A stretch of 64,000 nucleotides of DNA from Bradyrhizobium sp. GTDB taxonomy: Bacteria > Pseudomonadota > Alphaproteobacteria > Rhizobiales > Xanthobacteraceae. The stretch lies in contig NZ_DAIDJE010000061.1 of assembly GCF_027451485.1 (NCBI RefSeq), positions 1-64,000 on the forward strand. The letters are read 5' to 3'. A program made the position numbers and the translations under genes. Below, one piece after another: positions 27,393-35,980 of the stretch. Under the pieces are notes generated by a model. It did no database searches. It had not been told where the DNA came from and was given only the letters and a program-made list of their open reading frames with translations. How positions within the stretch are numbered: the stretch's first letter is position 1; each line of letters starts with the position of its first letter.

Positions 27393-28565
27393 CTACAGCC
27401 GCTCCACGATAGTGACGTTGGCCATGCCGCCGCCCTCGCACATGGTCTGCAATCCATAGCGCTTGTTGCGCTGCTTGAGCGCGTTGACCAGCGTCGTCAT
27501 CAGTTTGGTGCCGGAGCCGCCCAAGGGATGACCGAGCGCAATGGCGCCGCCGTTGACGTTGAGGCGTTCCGGATCGGCGCCGGTGGTCTTCAACCACGCC
27601 GTCGGCACCGAGGCAAAGGCCTCGTTCACCTCGAACAGGTCGATGTCGTCGACCTTCATGCCCGCTTTCTTCAGCGCGCGTTCTGTTGCATGCAGCGGCG
27701 CGTCGAGCATGATCACCGGATCGCCGCCCATCATGGTCATGTGATGGACCCGCGCCATCGGTTCGATCCCGAGCGATTTCAGCCCCTTCTCGTTGACGAC
27801 CATCACGCCGGAAGCGCCGTCGCAGATCTGGCTGGCAGAGGCCGCCGTCAGCTTGCCATTTTCCGCGATCAGCTTGACGTTTCTGATGCCGTCCAGGCTG
27901 ACGTCGAAGCGAATTCCCTCATCGACAGAATGAATGTCCTTTGAACCGTCGGCGCGGGTGATCGGCAGCGGGACAATCTCGTCCTTGAACAGGCCGCCTT
28001 GCGTTGCGGCGATCGCGCGCTGATGGCTCTGATACGAATATTCATCCATTTCGTCTTTGGAGAGGCCGTATTTCTCGGCCATCATTTCTGCGCCGGTAAA
28101 CTGGCTGAACACGATGTTCGGGTAGCGCTGTTCGATCTTCGGACTTTTGTAGTGACCGAAGCCGTTTTTCGCCGGCAGTTGTGACGCAAGGCCCATCGGC
28201 ACCCGGGTCATCGCCTCGACGCCGGCAGCGATCACGACGTCCATGCTCCCCGACATGACCGCCTGTGCGGCAAAGTGCAGCGCCTGTTGCGAGGACCCGC
28301 ATTGCCGGTCGATCGATGTTCCCGGCACGCTCTCCGGCAGCTTGGAAGCCATGATGGCGTTGCGCGCAATATTGTTGGATTGCTCGCCCACCTGCATGAC
28401 GCAGCCCATGATCACGTCTTCGATCTGGTCCGGTGCCGCGCCTGAGCGCTCCACCAGCGCGTCGAGCACGGCAGCGGCGAGATCGGCCGGATGCCAGCCG
28501 GCAAGTCGGCCCCCCTTGCGGCCTCCAGCGGTGCGCGCGGCGGCGACGATATAGGCTTCGGCCAT
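27393..28565 (-). CDS. Acetyl-CoA acetyltransferase (thiolase)
   Basis: 390 residues from ATG 28565 with GGGAGAA upstream. All thiolase residues are present: Cys89 in SIDRQCGSSQQAL, the NEAF block, His346 in GGAIALGHPLGGSG and Cys376 in MCEGGGMA. It cleaves 3-ketoacyl-CoA to acetyl-CoA and a shortened acyl-CoA, or the reverse. It is divergent from an SDR plus three acyl-CoA dehydrogenase genes, so it probably performs the last step of the same beta-oxidation route. Confidence 0.92.
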   Translation of the reverse strand: MAEAYIVAAARTAGGRKGGRLAGWHPADLAAAVLDALVERSGAAPDQIEDVIMGCVMQVGEQSNNIARNAIMASKLPESVPGTSIDRQCGSSQQALHFAAQAVMSGSMDVVIAAGVEAMTRVPMGLASQLPAKNGFGHYKSPKIEQRYPNIVFSQFTGAEMMAEKYGLSKDEMDEYSYQSHQRAIAATQGGLFKDEIVPLPITRADGSKDIHSVDEGIRFDVSLDGIRNVKLIAENGKLTAASASQICDGASGVMVVNEKGLKSLGIEPMARVHHMTMMGGDPVIMLDAPLHATERALKKAGMKVDDIDLFEVNEAFASVPTAWLKTTGADPERLNVNGGAIALGHPLGGSGTKLMTTLVNALKQRNKRYGLQTMCEGGGMANVTIVERL

Positions 28566-28719
28566 AGGCGTTCTCCCTAATTTTGTTGAGCGGAATTTCT
28601 GGTTGATCGCACGAATTAGAATGACGCCGTTGGATTTAGTCAATCAATTAAGACTTGAGGCTGCCCGCGCCATGGGGTTAGCGTGGATGCAACAATGAAC
28701 AATCGGGAGAGAAGCCATC

Positions 28720-29478
28720 ATGCAGTTGAAGGACGTTGCAGTCTTGATCACCGGCGGCGGTTCCGGCCTTGGCGCTGCAACCGCGCGCGCGATGGCGGCC
28801 AAAGGCGCCAAAGTCGCGGTGCTCGACCAAAGCGGTGAGAACGCGGAGAAGGTTGCCGCCGAGGTCAAAGGTATTGCGGTGGTAGCCGATGTGACCGACG
28901 AGGAACAGGTCAAGGCGGCCATCGCGAAGGCGGAAGCCGCGCACGGTATCGCACGGGTGCTGGTGAACTGCGCCGGTATCGGCGGATCGCAGCGCATCGT
29001 CGGCAAGAACGGCGTTTACCCGCTCGCCAAGTTCGCGCGCGTCATCAACGTCAACCTGATCGGAACCTTCAATGTGCTGCGGCTGTTCGCGGAGCGGCTT
29101 TTGACCGACGACCCGGTGGGCGAAGAGCGTGGCGTCATCATCAATACCGCAAGCGTCGCGGCCTATGAAGGTCAGATCGGCCAGATAGCCTATTCGGCGT
29201 CCAAGGGCGGCGTGGTCGGGCTGACGCTGCCGGCCGCGCGCGATCTTGCGCAGCACAAAATTCGCGTCAATACCATCGCGCCCGGCCTGTTCTTCACGCC
29301 GCTGTTGATGGGCCTCAGCGAGGAGGCGCGGCAAAGTCTCGGCGCGCAGGTCCCCCATCCGGCGCGCCTCGGAGACGCTTCGGAATACGGCAATCTCGCC
29401 GTTCACATCGTCGAGAACGCGATGCTCAACGGCGAGACGATACGCCTCGACGGCGCGATCCGCATGGCGCCGCGATGA
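28720..29478 (+). CDS. SDR-type 3-hydroxyacyl-CoA dehydrogenase (HSD17B10-like)
   Basis: 252 residues with TGGGSGLG at 11-18, the Asp at the end of the second strand (VAVLDQSG, favouring NAD), and Tyr158/Lys162 in AYSASKGG. Overall form and the ending VIVENAML-type (HIVENAMLNGETIRLDGAIR) match type II 3-hydroxyacyl-CoA dehydrogenase. It oxidises 3-hydroxyacyl-CoA to the keto form. It is the first gene of a plus-strand row with three acyl-CoA dehydrogenases. A close paralogue is encoded at 49966. Confidence 0.87.
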   Translation: MQLKDVAVLITGGGSGLGAATARAMAAKGAKVAVLDQSGENAEKVAAEVKGIAVVADVTDEEQVKAAIAKAEAAHGIARVLVNCAGIGGSQRIVGKNGVYPLAKFARVINVNLIGTFNVLRLFAERLLTDDPVGEERGVIINTASVAAYEGQIGQIAYSASKGGVVGLTLPAARDLAQHKIRVNTIAPGLFFTPLLMGLSEEARQSLGAQVPHPARLGDASEYGNLAVHIVENAMLNGETIRLDGAIRMAPR

Positions 29479-29500
29479 CCTCGCATCGGGGAGTAACGGC

Positions 29501-30628
29501 ATGAATTTCGATTTTTCTGACGAGCAGAAGCAGCTGCGCGATACGGCGCGGAAATTTCTCGCCGAAAAATGCCCGCCAAAGGCTGTGCGCGCCGTCATTG
29601 AAGGCAGCGCGCCGTATGACCGGGAGTTGTGGAAGGGGTTGGCCGAGATGGGATTTCTCGGCGTTGCGATTCCGGAAAGTTATGGCGGCACTGGTGCCGG
29701 GCATCTCGAGCTTTGCGTGATCGCCGAAGAGATGGGCCGCGCACTCGCGCCTGTGCCGTTTTCCTCGACGGTCTATCTCGCCGCCGAAGCGCTGCTGATT
29801 GCCGGCAGCGAGGCGCAGAAGCAGAAATGGCTGCCACTGATTGCCTCCGGTGAAGCCATCGGGACGCTCGCGTTGTTCGAAGGCAGAGGCAATCCGTCGC
29901 CGCAATCGATAAAGCTTGCCGCTTCCAACGGCGCGCTTGATGGCACGAAGAAGCCGGTACCCGACGCCGCGATCGCCGATTTTGCGGTGGTTGCCGCGCG
30001 TACCGGCTCCAGCGGCCGTGACACCGACATTTCGCTTTTTTTGGTCGACATGAAAGCCGACGGCGTCGCAGCCAAGGCGCTCGGCAACATCGATCCGTCG
30101 CACGGACAGGCCGAAATTGTCTTCAAGAACTGCAAGGCCGAGCCGCTCGGCTCGGCGGGCGAAGGCTGGAGCATCGTCGCGCAGGTGCTGGATCGTGCCG
30201 CGGTCCTTCTTGCCTTTGAGCAGGTCGGCGGTGCCGACCGTGCGCTCGAAATGGGCCGCGATTACGCGCTCGATCGTATCGCCTTCGGACGGCCGATCGG
30301 CTCATTTCAGGCGATCAAGCACATGCTGGCCGACATGTATGTTTCGGCGACGCTGGCGCGCTCCAATTGCTATTACGGCGCCTGGGCGCTTTCAACCAAC
30401 GCAGGAGAACTGCCGGAAGCGGCCGCTGCCGCGCGGATCAGCGCCACCCAGGCGTTCCAGCACTGTGCGAAGAACAACATCCAGGTCCATGGCGGCATGG
30501 GATTCACCTGGGAGTTCGACTGCCATCTCTATTATCGGCGTGCGAACGCAACCGCATTGTCGTTGGGATCGCTGTCGTACTGGGAAGATGCGTTGATCGA
30601 TCGCATGCGGAAACGGAATGCGGCCTGA
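29501..30628 (+). CDS. Acyl-CoA dehydrogenase
   Basis: 375 residues, a normal length. Landmarks are the N-terminal FDFSDEQKQLRDTARKFLAE, FLGVAIPESYGGTGAG, DYALDRIAFGRPIGSFQAIK and NNIQVHGGMGFTWEFDCHLY. The middle FAD loop is shortened (LALFEGRGNPSP), as in FadE28-like subunits, and no Glu is obvious at the usual catalytic spot. It may therefore work as one half of a heteromer with the dehydrogenases encoded next. It starts 22 bases after the SDR stop. Confidence 0.86.
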   Translation: MNFDFSDEQKQLRDTARKFLAEKCPPKAVRAVIEGSAPYDRELWKGLAEMGFLGVAIPESYGGTGAGHLELCVIAEEMGRALAPVPFSSTVYLAAEALLIAGSEAQKQKWLPLIASGEAIGTLALFEGRGNPSPQSIKLAASNGALDGTKKPVPDAAIADFAVVAARTGSSGRDTDISLFLVDMKADGVAAKALGNIDPSHGQAEIVFKNCKAEPLGSAGEGWSIVAQVLDRAAVLLAFEQVGGADRALEMGRDYALDRIAFGRPIGSFQAIKHMLADMYVSATLARSNCYYGAWALSTNAGELPEAAAAARISATQAFQHCAKNNIQVHGGMGFTWEFDCHLYYRRANATALSLGSLSYWEDALIDRMRKRNAA

Positions 30629-30658
30629 TGGACGCCCACCAATAATGAGAACGTACGC

Positions 30659-31906
30659 ATGAATTTCGACGATACCCCGCAGGAAGCCGAATTTCGCGCC
30701 AAGGCGAAGGCCTGGATATCAGCCAACGCGCCGAGGCAATATGAAGAGGAACTGAAACAATCCTCGCTCGGCCGTGCGGTGCTCAAAGGCGCCAATTTTC
30801 TCGACGTCGCCAAGGCCTGGCAGAAGAAGAAGGCGGATGCCGGCTGGGCCTGCCTGCATTGGCCGAAGGATTACGGTGGCCGCGGCGCTTCGCCGATTGA
30901 GCGCGTGATCTGGCAGCAGGAAGAAGGCGCCTTTGGCAAGCTCTCCTTCGCCTTCATCATCGGCCACGGCATGTGCGGCCCCACCATGATGGCTTACGCG
31001 AGCGAGGAGCATAAGCGCCGCTACCTGCCGCCGCTCGCCGCGGGCGAGGAAATCTGGTGTCAGTTGTTTTCCGAGCCTGCCGGCGGCTCCGATGTCGCAG
31101 GCTTGCGCACGCGCGCCGAGAAACGCGGCGACGACTGGGTCATTAACGGCCAGAAGATATGGACCTCGGGCGCGCATTATTCCGACTACGGCATCCTGCT
31201 GACGCGCACCGATCCCGCCGTCCCCAAGCACAAGGGACTCACCATGTTCTTCCTGAGCATGAAGAGCCCGGGCATCGAGATCAGGCCGATCAAGCAGGCC
31301 AACGGCAATTCCGACTTCAACGAAGTCTATTTCACCGACGTGAAGATCCCCGACTCGCAGCGGCTCGGCGCCGTCAATGACGGCTGGAACGTCTCGTTGA
31401 CCACGCTGATGAACGAGCGCATGTCGATCGGCGCCGGCATTGCGACCGGCTTTCCGGAACTGTTCGAGTTTTGCAGCAACCTGATGCTGGAAGAGGGACC
31501 TGCGATCGAGGACCGCGGCGTCCGTGCCAGGCTCGCTTACTGGGCGGTGCGCGCCAGCGGGCTGAAATACACCAACATGCGGGCGATATCGGCCCTGTCG
31601 AGGGGCGAGCGGCCGGGACCGGAAAACTCGATCGGCAAGCTGGTCGCGGGATCGATGATCCAGGATATATCGGCCTACGCGCTGGATTTGCAGGGCGCAG
31701 CCGGCGTGCTTTCCGGGTCCGAGAATGCGGAAGCGGCGGGCAAGTTCCAGGCCATGCTGCTGCGCGCGCCCGGCACGCGCATCGAAGGCGGCACCGACGA
31801 GATCATGCGCAACATCATAGCCGAGCGCGTGCTGGGTCTGCCCGGCGACATCCGCGTCGACAAGGATATTCCGTTCAACCAGATCCCGACCAAGGGACGG
31901 AGCTGA
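30659..31906 (+). CDS. Acyl-CoA dehydrogenase
   Basis: 415 residues. Typical parts are GWACLHWPKDYGGRGASPIE, CQLFSEPAGGSDVAGLRTRA, WVINGQKIWTSGAHYSDYGI and the C-terminal GGTDEIMRNIIAERVLGLPG. It is highly similar along its length to the product of 32019, so the two arose by tandem duplication. It starts 30 bases after the preceding dehydrogenase gene. The acyl substrate is unknown; heteromeric dehydrogenases for steroid or terpenoid side chains show similar gene pairs. Confidence 0.88.
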   Translation: MNFDDTPQEAEFRAKAKAWISANAPRQYEEELKQSSLGRAVLKGANFLDVAKAWQKKKADAGWACLHWPKDYGGRGASPIERVIWQQEEGAFGKLSFAFIIGHGMCGPTMMAYASEEHKRRYLPPLAAGEEIWCQLFSEPAGGSDVAGLRTRAEKRGDDWVINGQKIWTSGAHYSDYGILLTRTDPAVPKHKGLTMFFLSMKSPGIEIRPIKQANGNSDFNEVYFTDVKIPDSQRLGAVNDGWNVSLTTLMNERMSIGAGIATGFPELFEFCSNLMLEEGPAIEDRGVRARLAYWAVRASGLKYTNMRAISALSRGERPGPENSIGKLVAGSMIQDISAYALDLQGAAGVLSGSENAEAAGKFQAMLLRAPGTRIEGGTDEIMRNIIAERVLGLPGDIRVDKDIPFNQIPTKGRS

Positions 31907-31913
31907 TGCCGTT

Positions 31914-32001
31914 ATTCCGGGATCCGTGCGAAGCACGCGGACTCGGGATCGGGAAGTTTGGATCGCGATTCCGAGTCGAGCCCTGACCGGCGCTCCGGAA
32001 T
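31914..32001. repeat. Palindromic intergenic element between tandem dehydrogenase genes
   Basis: Outer arms ATTCCGG (31914-31920) and CCGGAAT (31995-32001) enclose an inner hairpin, ACTCGGGATCG (31941-31951) with CGATTCCGAGT (31966-31976). It fills most of the 112-base gap between the duplicated genes. It resembles the CCGGAATGA-type intergenic repeats of Bradyrhizobium and differs from the GCATGATC element at 9740. Confidence 0.6.
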
Positions 32002-32018
32002 GACAGGGAAAGATACCG

Positions 32019-33263
32019 ATGAACTTCGATGACAGTCCGCAGGAAGCGGCCTTCCGCGCCGAAGCGAGAGCTTGGATCGAGGCCAACGCGCCGAAAGAAT
32101 TCGAGGCCGAACTCTCAAAGGCTTCGCTCGGCCGGATCAGGCTGCAGAAGCATGATATCGTCGAGGTCGCCAAGGCCTGGCAGAAGAAGAAGGCCGAGGG
32201 CGGCTGGGTATGCCTGAACTGGCCCAAGGAATATGGCGGGCGAGGCGCGTCCGCCGTTGAGCGCGTAATCTGGCAGCAGGAAGAGGGCGTCTACTTCAAG
32301 CTCACCAGCCCTTTCCAGATCGGCGAGGGTATGTGCGGGCCGACGCTGATGGCCTTCGGCAGCGAGGCCGACAAGCGGCGATACTTGCCGAGGATCGCCT
32401 CGGGCGATGAAATCTGGTGCCAGCTGTTTTCCGAGCCCGCCGGCGGCTCCGATGTCGCGGGCCTGCGTACCCGCGCCGAGCGCGACGGTGATCATTGGAT
32501 CATCAACGGCCAGAAAATCTGGACCTCCGGCGCACATTATGCCGACTATGGCCTGCTCATCACCCGCACCGATCCGGCCGTTCCCAAGCACAAGGGGCTC
32601 ACCATGTTCTTCATTGACATGAAGAGCGCGGGCGTCGAGGTCAGGCCGATCAAGCAAGCCAACGGCATGCAGGAATTCAACGAAGTGTTTTTCACGAACC
32701 TTCGCATCCCCGATTCGCAGCGGCTAGGCGCCGTCGGCGACGGCTGGAACGTGTCTCTGACCACGCTGATGAACGAGCGGATGTCGATCGGCGCGCGGCT
32801 TGCGACCGGCTTCAACGAAATCTTCGAATTCTGCTGCAACCTCGTCACGGAACATGGCCTTGCCATCGATGATCGCGCCACACGCTCGAAGCTCGCGCAA
32901 TGGGCGGTGAAGAACAGCGGGCTCAAATATACCAGTATGCGGACGGTCTCAGCGCTCTCCAGAGGCGACCGGCCCGGCCCGGAGAATTCGATCGGCAAGC
33001 TGGTGTCGGGGGCGATGCTGCAGGATATCGCGGCTTATGCCATGGACCTGCAGGGCGCGAGCGGCATGCTGAATGATCCGGCGACCGCCGAAGCCGCCGG
33101 CCAGTTTCAGGCCATGCTGCTGTCCTCGCCGTCGGTCCGGATCGCCGGTGGCACCGACGAAATCCTGCGCAACATCATCGCCGAACGCGTGCTGGGGCTG
33201 CCCGGGGACATTCGCGTCGACAAGGATGTGCCGTTCAATCAAATCCCGACCAGGGGACGCTGA
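32019..33263 (+). CDS. Acyl-CoA dehydrogenase, tandem paralogue
   Basis: 414 residues, same layout as the product of 30659: GWVCLNWPKEYGGRGASAVE, CQLFSEPAGGSDVAGLRTRA, WIINGQKIWTSGAHYADYGL and GGTDEILRNIIAERVLGLPG. Differences cluster in the region after the FAD site (VYFKLTSPFQIGEG versus AFGKLSFAFIIGHG) and may change substrate range. The nitroreductase gene starts three bases after its stop, so they are cotranscribed. Confidence 0.88.
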   Translation: MNFDDSPQEAAFRAEARAWIEANAPKEFEAELSKASLGRIRLQKHDIVEVAKAWQKKKAEGGWVCLNWPKEYGGRGASAVERVIWQQEEGVYFKLTSPFQIGEGMCGPTLMAFGSEADKRRYLPRIASGDEIWCQLFSEPAGGSDVAGLRTRAERDGDHWIINGQKIWTSGAHYADYGLLITRTDPAVPKHKGLTMFFIDMKSAGVEVRPIKQANGMQEFNEVFFTNLRIPDSQRLGAVGDGWNVSLTTLMNERMSIGARLATGFNEIFEFCCNLVTEHGLAIDDRATRSKLAQWAVKNSGLKYTSMRTVSALSRGDRPGPENSIGKLVSGAMLQDIAAYAMDLQGASGMLNDPATAEAAGQFQAMLLSSPSVRIAGGTDEILRNIIAERVLGLPGDIRVDKDVPFNQIPTRGR

Positions 33264-33266
33264 AGT

Positions 33267-33986
33267 ATGTCAACGACCGCCAAGAGTCTGCCCCGGGGCC
33301 GCCACAGCATCGAGGAGCGTATCCTCGTTCTCGAGGAATTGCTGGATGAGCGCTTTTCCTGCCGCGCCTTCAAGCCTGATCCGGTGCCGCGCCCGCTCAT
33401 CGAGCGGGTCTTGAAGGCGGCGCAGCGCACGGCATCGTGGTGCAACAGCCAGCCTTGGCAGGTCGTGATAGCCAGCGGCGAGGCCAAGGAAAGATTTCGG
33501 CAGGCGATCTACGCGGCGGCGAGCTCCGGCAAGGACGACGGCGATTTTCCGTTTCCGCGGGAGTATCGCGGCGTCTACCTGGAGCGGCGGCGCGAAAGCG
33601 GCTTTCAGCTTTACAACAAGCTCGGTATTCCGCGGGGCGATCGAGCCGCTTACGCGCGGCAGGCACTGGAGAATTTCAATTTCTTTGGCGCGCCGCATGT
33701 CGCGATCATCCATACCGACGAAGCGCTCGGTGTCTATGGCGCCATTGATTGTGGCGCATATGTCTCCAACTTCATGCTGGCGGCGCAGGCGCTCGGCCTT
33801 GGCACTATTCCGCAGGCGGCACTGGCGCATCAATCGGGCCTGATCCGGCGTCATTTCAAGATCGGCGACGACCGGCGGGTCGTCTGCGGCATATCGTTCG
33901 GCTTTGCCGATCATGAGCATCGCATCAATAGCTATCGCACCTCGCGCGCGGCTATCGCGGATGCGGCGGTGTTTGTGGACGAATAG
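33267..33986 (+). CDS. Nitroreductase family FMN oxidoreductase
   Basis: 239 residues with the FMN-binding start RFSCRAFKPDPVPRPLIERV and AAQRTASWCNSQPW, then GAYVSNFMLAAQALGLGTIP and a C-terminal GISFGFADHEHRINSYRT. The family reduces nitro groups, quinones or enones using NAD(P)H. It is the last gene of the plus-strand beta-oxidation row, three bases after the acyl-CoA dehydrogenase, so it may reduce an unsaturated intermediate of that route. Confidence 0.85.
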   Translation: MSTTAKSLPRGRHSIEERILVLEELLDERFSCRAFKPDPVPRPLIERVLKAAQRTASWCNSQPWQVVIASGEAKERFRQAIYAAASSGKDDGDFPFPREYRGVYLERRRESGFQLYNKLGIPRGDRAAYARQALENFNFFGAPHVAIIHTDEALGVYGAIDCGAYVSNFMLAAQALGLGTIPQAALAHQSGLIRRHFKIGDDRRVVCGISFGFADHEHRINSYRTSRAAIADAAVFVDE

Positions 33987-34060
33987 GCTCATCGTTCCCG
34001 GGACGCAGCGCAACATCATATGATGCGCACCAGAGCCGGGACACGCGCGTCGTGCGTGCT

Positions 34061-34840
34061 TTAAAACTTCGGCAGGCGTTTTTCAGCAAAGGCCCTGATG
34101 CCTTCCTTAATCTCCTCGCCGCGCATGCTGTCGCGCGCCCGGCGATCAGCCGCTTCTGCATCGAGTTTGCCGCGCGAGATCTCATGCATTGTCTGCTTCA
34201 TGCCGCGCATCGCAATCGGCGCGTTGCCGGCAAGGACGTTCGCAAGCCGGTCGACTTCCTCGTCCAGCGCTTCAGGCGGCACGACCGCGGTGAGATAGCC
34301 GATGCGCAGCATTTCGGCCGCGCCGATCTTCTCGGCGGTCAGAAACAGCCGCTTGGCGTTGTCGAGGCCGAGCCGCGCCACGTAACGTCCGATGCCGCTC
34401 TTGTAATAATGCAGGCCGAGCCTTGCCGCCGGCATGAACATTTCGCAGGTGTCGATACCGATGCGGAAATCGCAGGCAAGCGCAAGGTCGGTCGATCCGC
34501 CATAGACGCCGCCGTTGAGCCGGCAGATCGTCGGAATGCCGATATCCTCGAGACGGTTGACCACTACCTCAAAGGCGGAGCCGGCACTCTTCTGTTCGAC
34601 GTCGCTGACGGCACGCTCGGAAACGGAATTGAGATCATAGCCGGCGCTGAAGGCGCGCCCGGTGCCGGTCAGCACGAGAACGCGAAGCGCAGGGTCCGTC
34701 TCGACCTCCGCGAACAGCTTCAGCAGCACGTCGAGGTCCTCGGCTTGCAGGCGATTGAGGTGTCTCGGTCGATTCAAGCGGATCGTGGCACGTGCGCCTC
34801 GGCGTTCCAGCACGGGTGGGCTTGCGTCGTTTTCCGACAT
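34061..34840 (-). CDS. Enoyl-CoA hydratase/isomerase (crotonase) family protein
   Basis: 259 residues from ATG 34840 with GGAGAAAA upstream. The oxyanion-hole segments are FSAGYDL and NGGVYGGSTDLALACDF. The two glutamates typical of enoyl-CoA hydratase are not seen: the first reads Asp (STDLA) and the second region reads MPAARLGLHYYKSG. The activity may therefore be isomerase, thioesterase or another crotonase reaction. It starts 11 bases after the channel gene stop on the same strand and is convergent with the dehydrogenase row. Confidence 0.82.
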   Translation of the reverse strand: MSENDASPPVLERRGARATIRLNRPRHLNRLQAEDLDVLLKLFAEVETDPALRVLVLTGTGRAFSAGYDLNSVSERAVSDVEQKSAGSAFEVVVNRLEDIGIPTICRLNGGVYGGSTDLALACDFRIGIDTCEMFMPAARLGLHYYKSGIGRYVARLGLDNAKRLFLTAEKIGAAEMLRIGYLTAVVPPEALDEEVDRLANVLAGNAPIAMRGMKQTMHEISRGKLDAEAADRRARDSMRGEEIKEGIRAFAEKRLPKF

Positions 34841-34851
34841 TCTTTTCTCCA

Positions 34852-35964
34852 CTACTTGTTTTCCAGTGCGCGCCGCTTTGCCTCAGTATCGATCGTCTCG
34901 GCCAGGTCCGGATGGCGGGCCATCAGCAGGCGAAAGTCGACGAGATCGAGTACCAGAAGCCGCGATACCCGCTTGGTCGTGATATCAGCCGAGCGCAGAT
35001 TATTGCCCAGCAGCGCCATTTCGCCAAAAAAGGCGCCTTCTGCAAGTACCACCGTCTTGCCCGGCAAATCGACCTCGACCTCTCCGCTGGCGATGAAATA
35101 CATGCAGTCGCCGGCCTGGCCCTTACGGATGATGGTGGTGCGCGCCGGCAGGTCGATGGTTCGCAGCATATGCGTGACATCGGCGATCGCGGCCGGGCCG
35201 AGCTTGGCAAAGAACGGCACCTTGCTCACGGATTCCCAGGTGCGCAGGAAGTTGTCGCGGCGGGTTTCGGCGGCAAAGCCGGTGGCGAGGATACCGGTCC
35301 AAAGGCCGAACACCCCAAGCCCGCAGATCATGACGCCGGCCGCAACCAGCCGGCCAAGCGGCGTGATCGGTACCACATCGCCATAGCCGGTCGTCGTCAA
35401 TGTCGTCACCGCCCACCAGAAGGCCGCCGGGATGCTGCCAAAGGATGCCGGTTGAACATCGCGCTCCAGGAAGAATTCCGCCACAGAGGCCAGGAAGATG
35501 ACCATCAGGAAGATCACGAGCACGCTGAGCAGCGGCCCTGATTCCTGCACCAGCACCCGGCGCAATTGCCGCAAGCCGCGAACGCCAGGAACCACCTTGA
35601 GCACCCAGAACATGCCGAGCAGCCATGCCGATCTGGAGCTGACACCGGCCGCTAGCGCGATGGGGACTGCCAATGCGGAGGCGGCATCGACGATGCCGCG
35701 GAAGGAAAACGTGTAGGCCCATTGGCGGCCGGTGCGGGCCGCGTGGCGGAGCCTTACCAGCCATTCGAACACGAAAAAGGCAAGGCACGCCCACAACAGC
35801 GCGTTGATGACGCCGTGCATGGCCGCGTAGAGCGGATCGGTCGTCAGCAGCACCATCATCAGGACCCCGCAGGTCACCGCGACGTAGGCAGGTCTGGTCA
35901 TGTTGCGGCCGGCCGTAGCGGTCACAAACGGCGAGAGGGTCGGGAGAACGGGCGGACTGGACAT
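34852..35964 (-). CDS. Cyclic-nucleotide-gated potassium channel (MloK1-like)
   Basis: 370 residues: membrane helices over about 25-230, selectivity filter TTGYGD at 191-196, and a C-terminal cyclic-nucleotide-binding domain at about 250-355. The nucleotide pocket reads FGEMALLGNNLRSA, with FGEMAL at 313-318 and Arg324 contacting the phosphate. The layout equals MlotiK1 of Mesorhizobium. The S4-like segment (PGVRGLRQLRRVLVQ) has few charges. It probably opens when cAMP binds. Confidence 0.9.
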   Translation of the reverse strand: MSSPPVLPTLSPFVTATAGRNMTRPAYVAVTCGVLMMVLLTTDPLYAAMHGVINALLWACLAFFVFEWLVRLRHAARTGRQWAYTFSFRGIVDAASALAVPIALAAGVSSRSAWLLGMFWVLKVVPGVRGLRQLRRVLVQESGPLLSVLVIFLMVIFLASVAEFFLERDVQPASFGSIPAAFWWAVTTLTTTGYGDVVPITPLGRLVAAGVMICGLGVFGLWTGILATGFAAETRRDNFLRTWESVSKVPFFAKLGPAAIADVTHMLRTIDLPARTTIIRKGQAGDCMYFIASGEVEVDLPGKTVVLAEGAFFGEMALLGNNLRSADITTKRVSRLLVLDLVDFRLLMARHPDLAETIDTEAKRRALENK

Positions 35965-35980
35965 CGGGTGCTGGCCGTCT

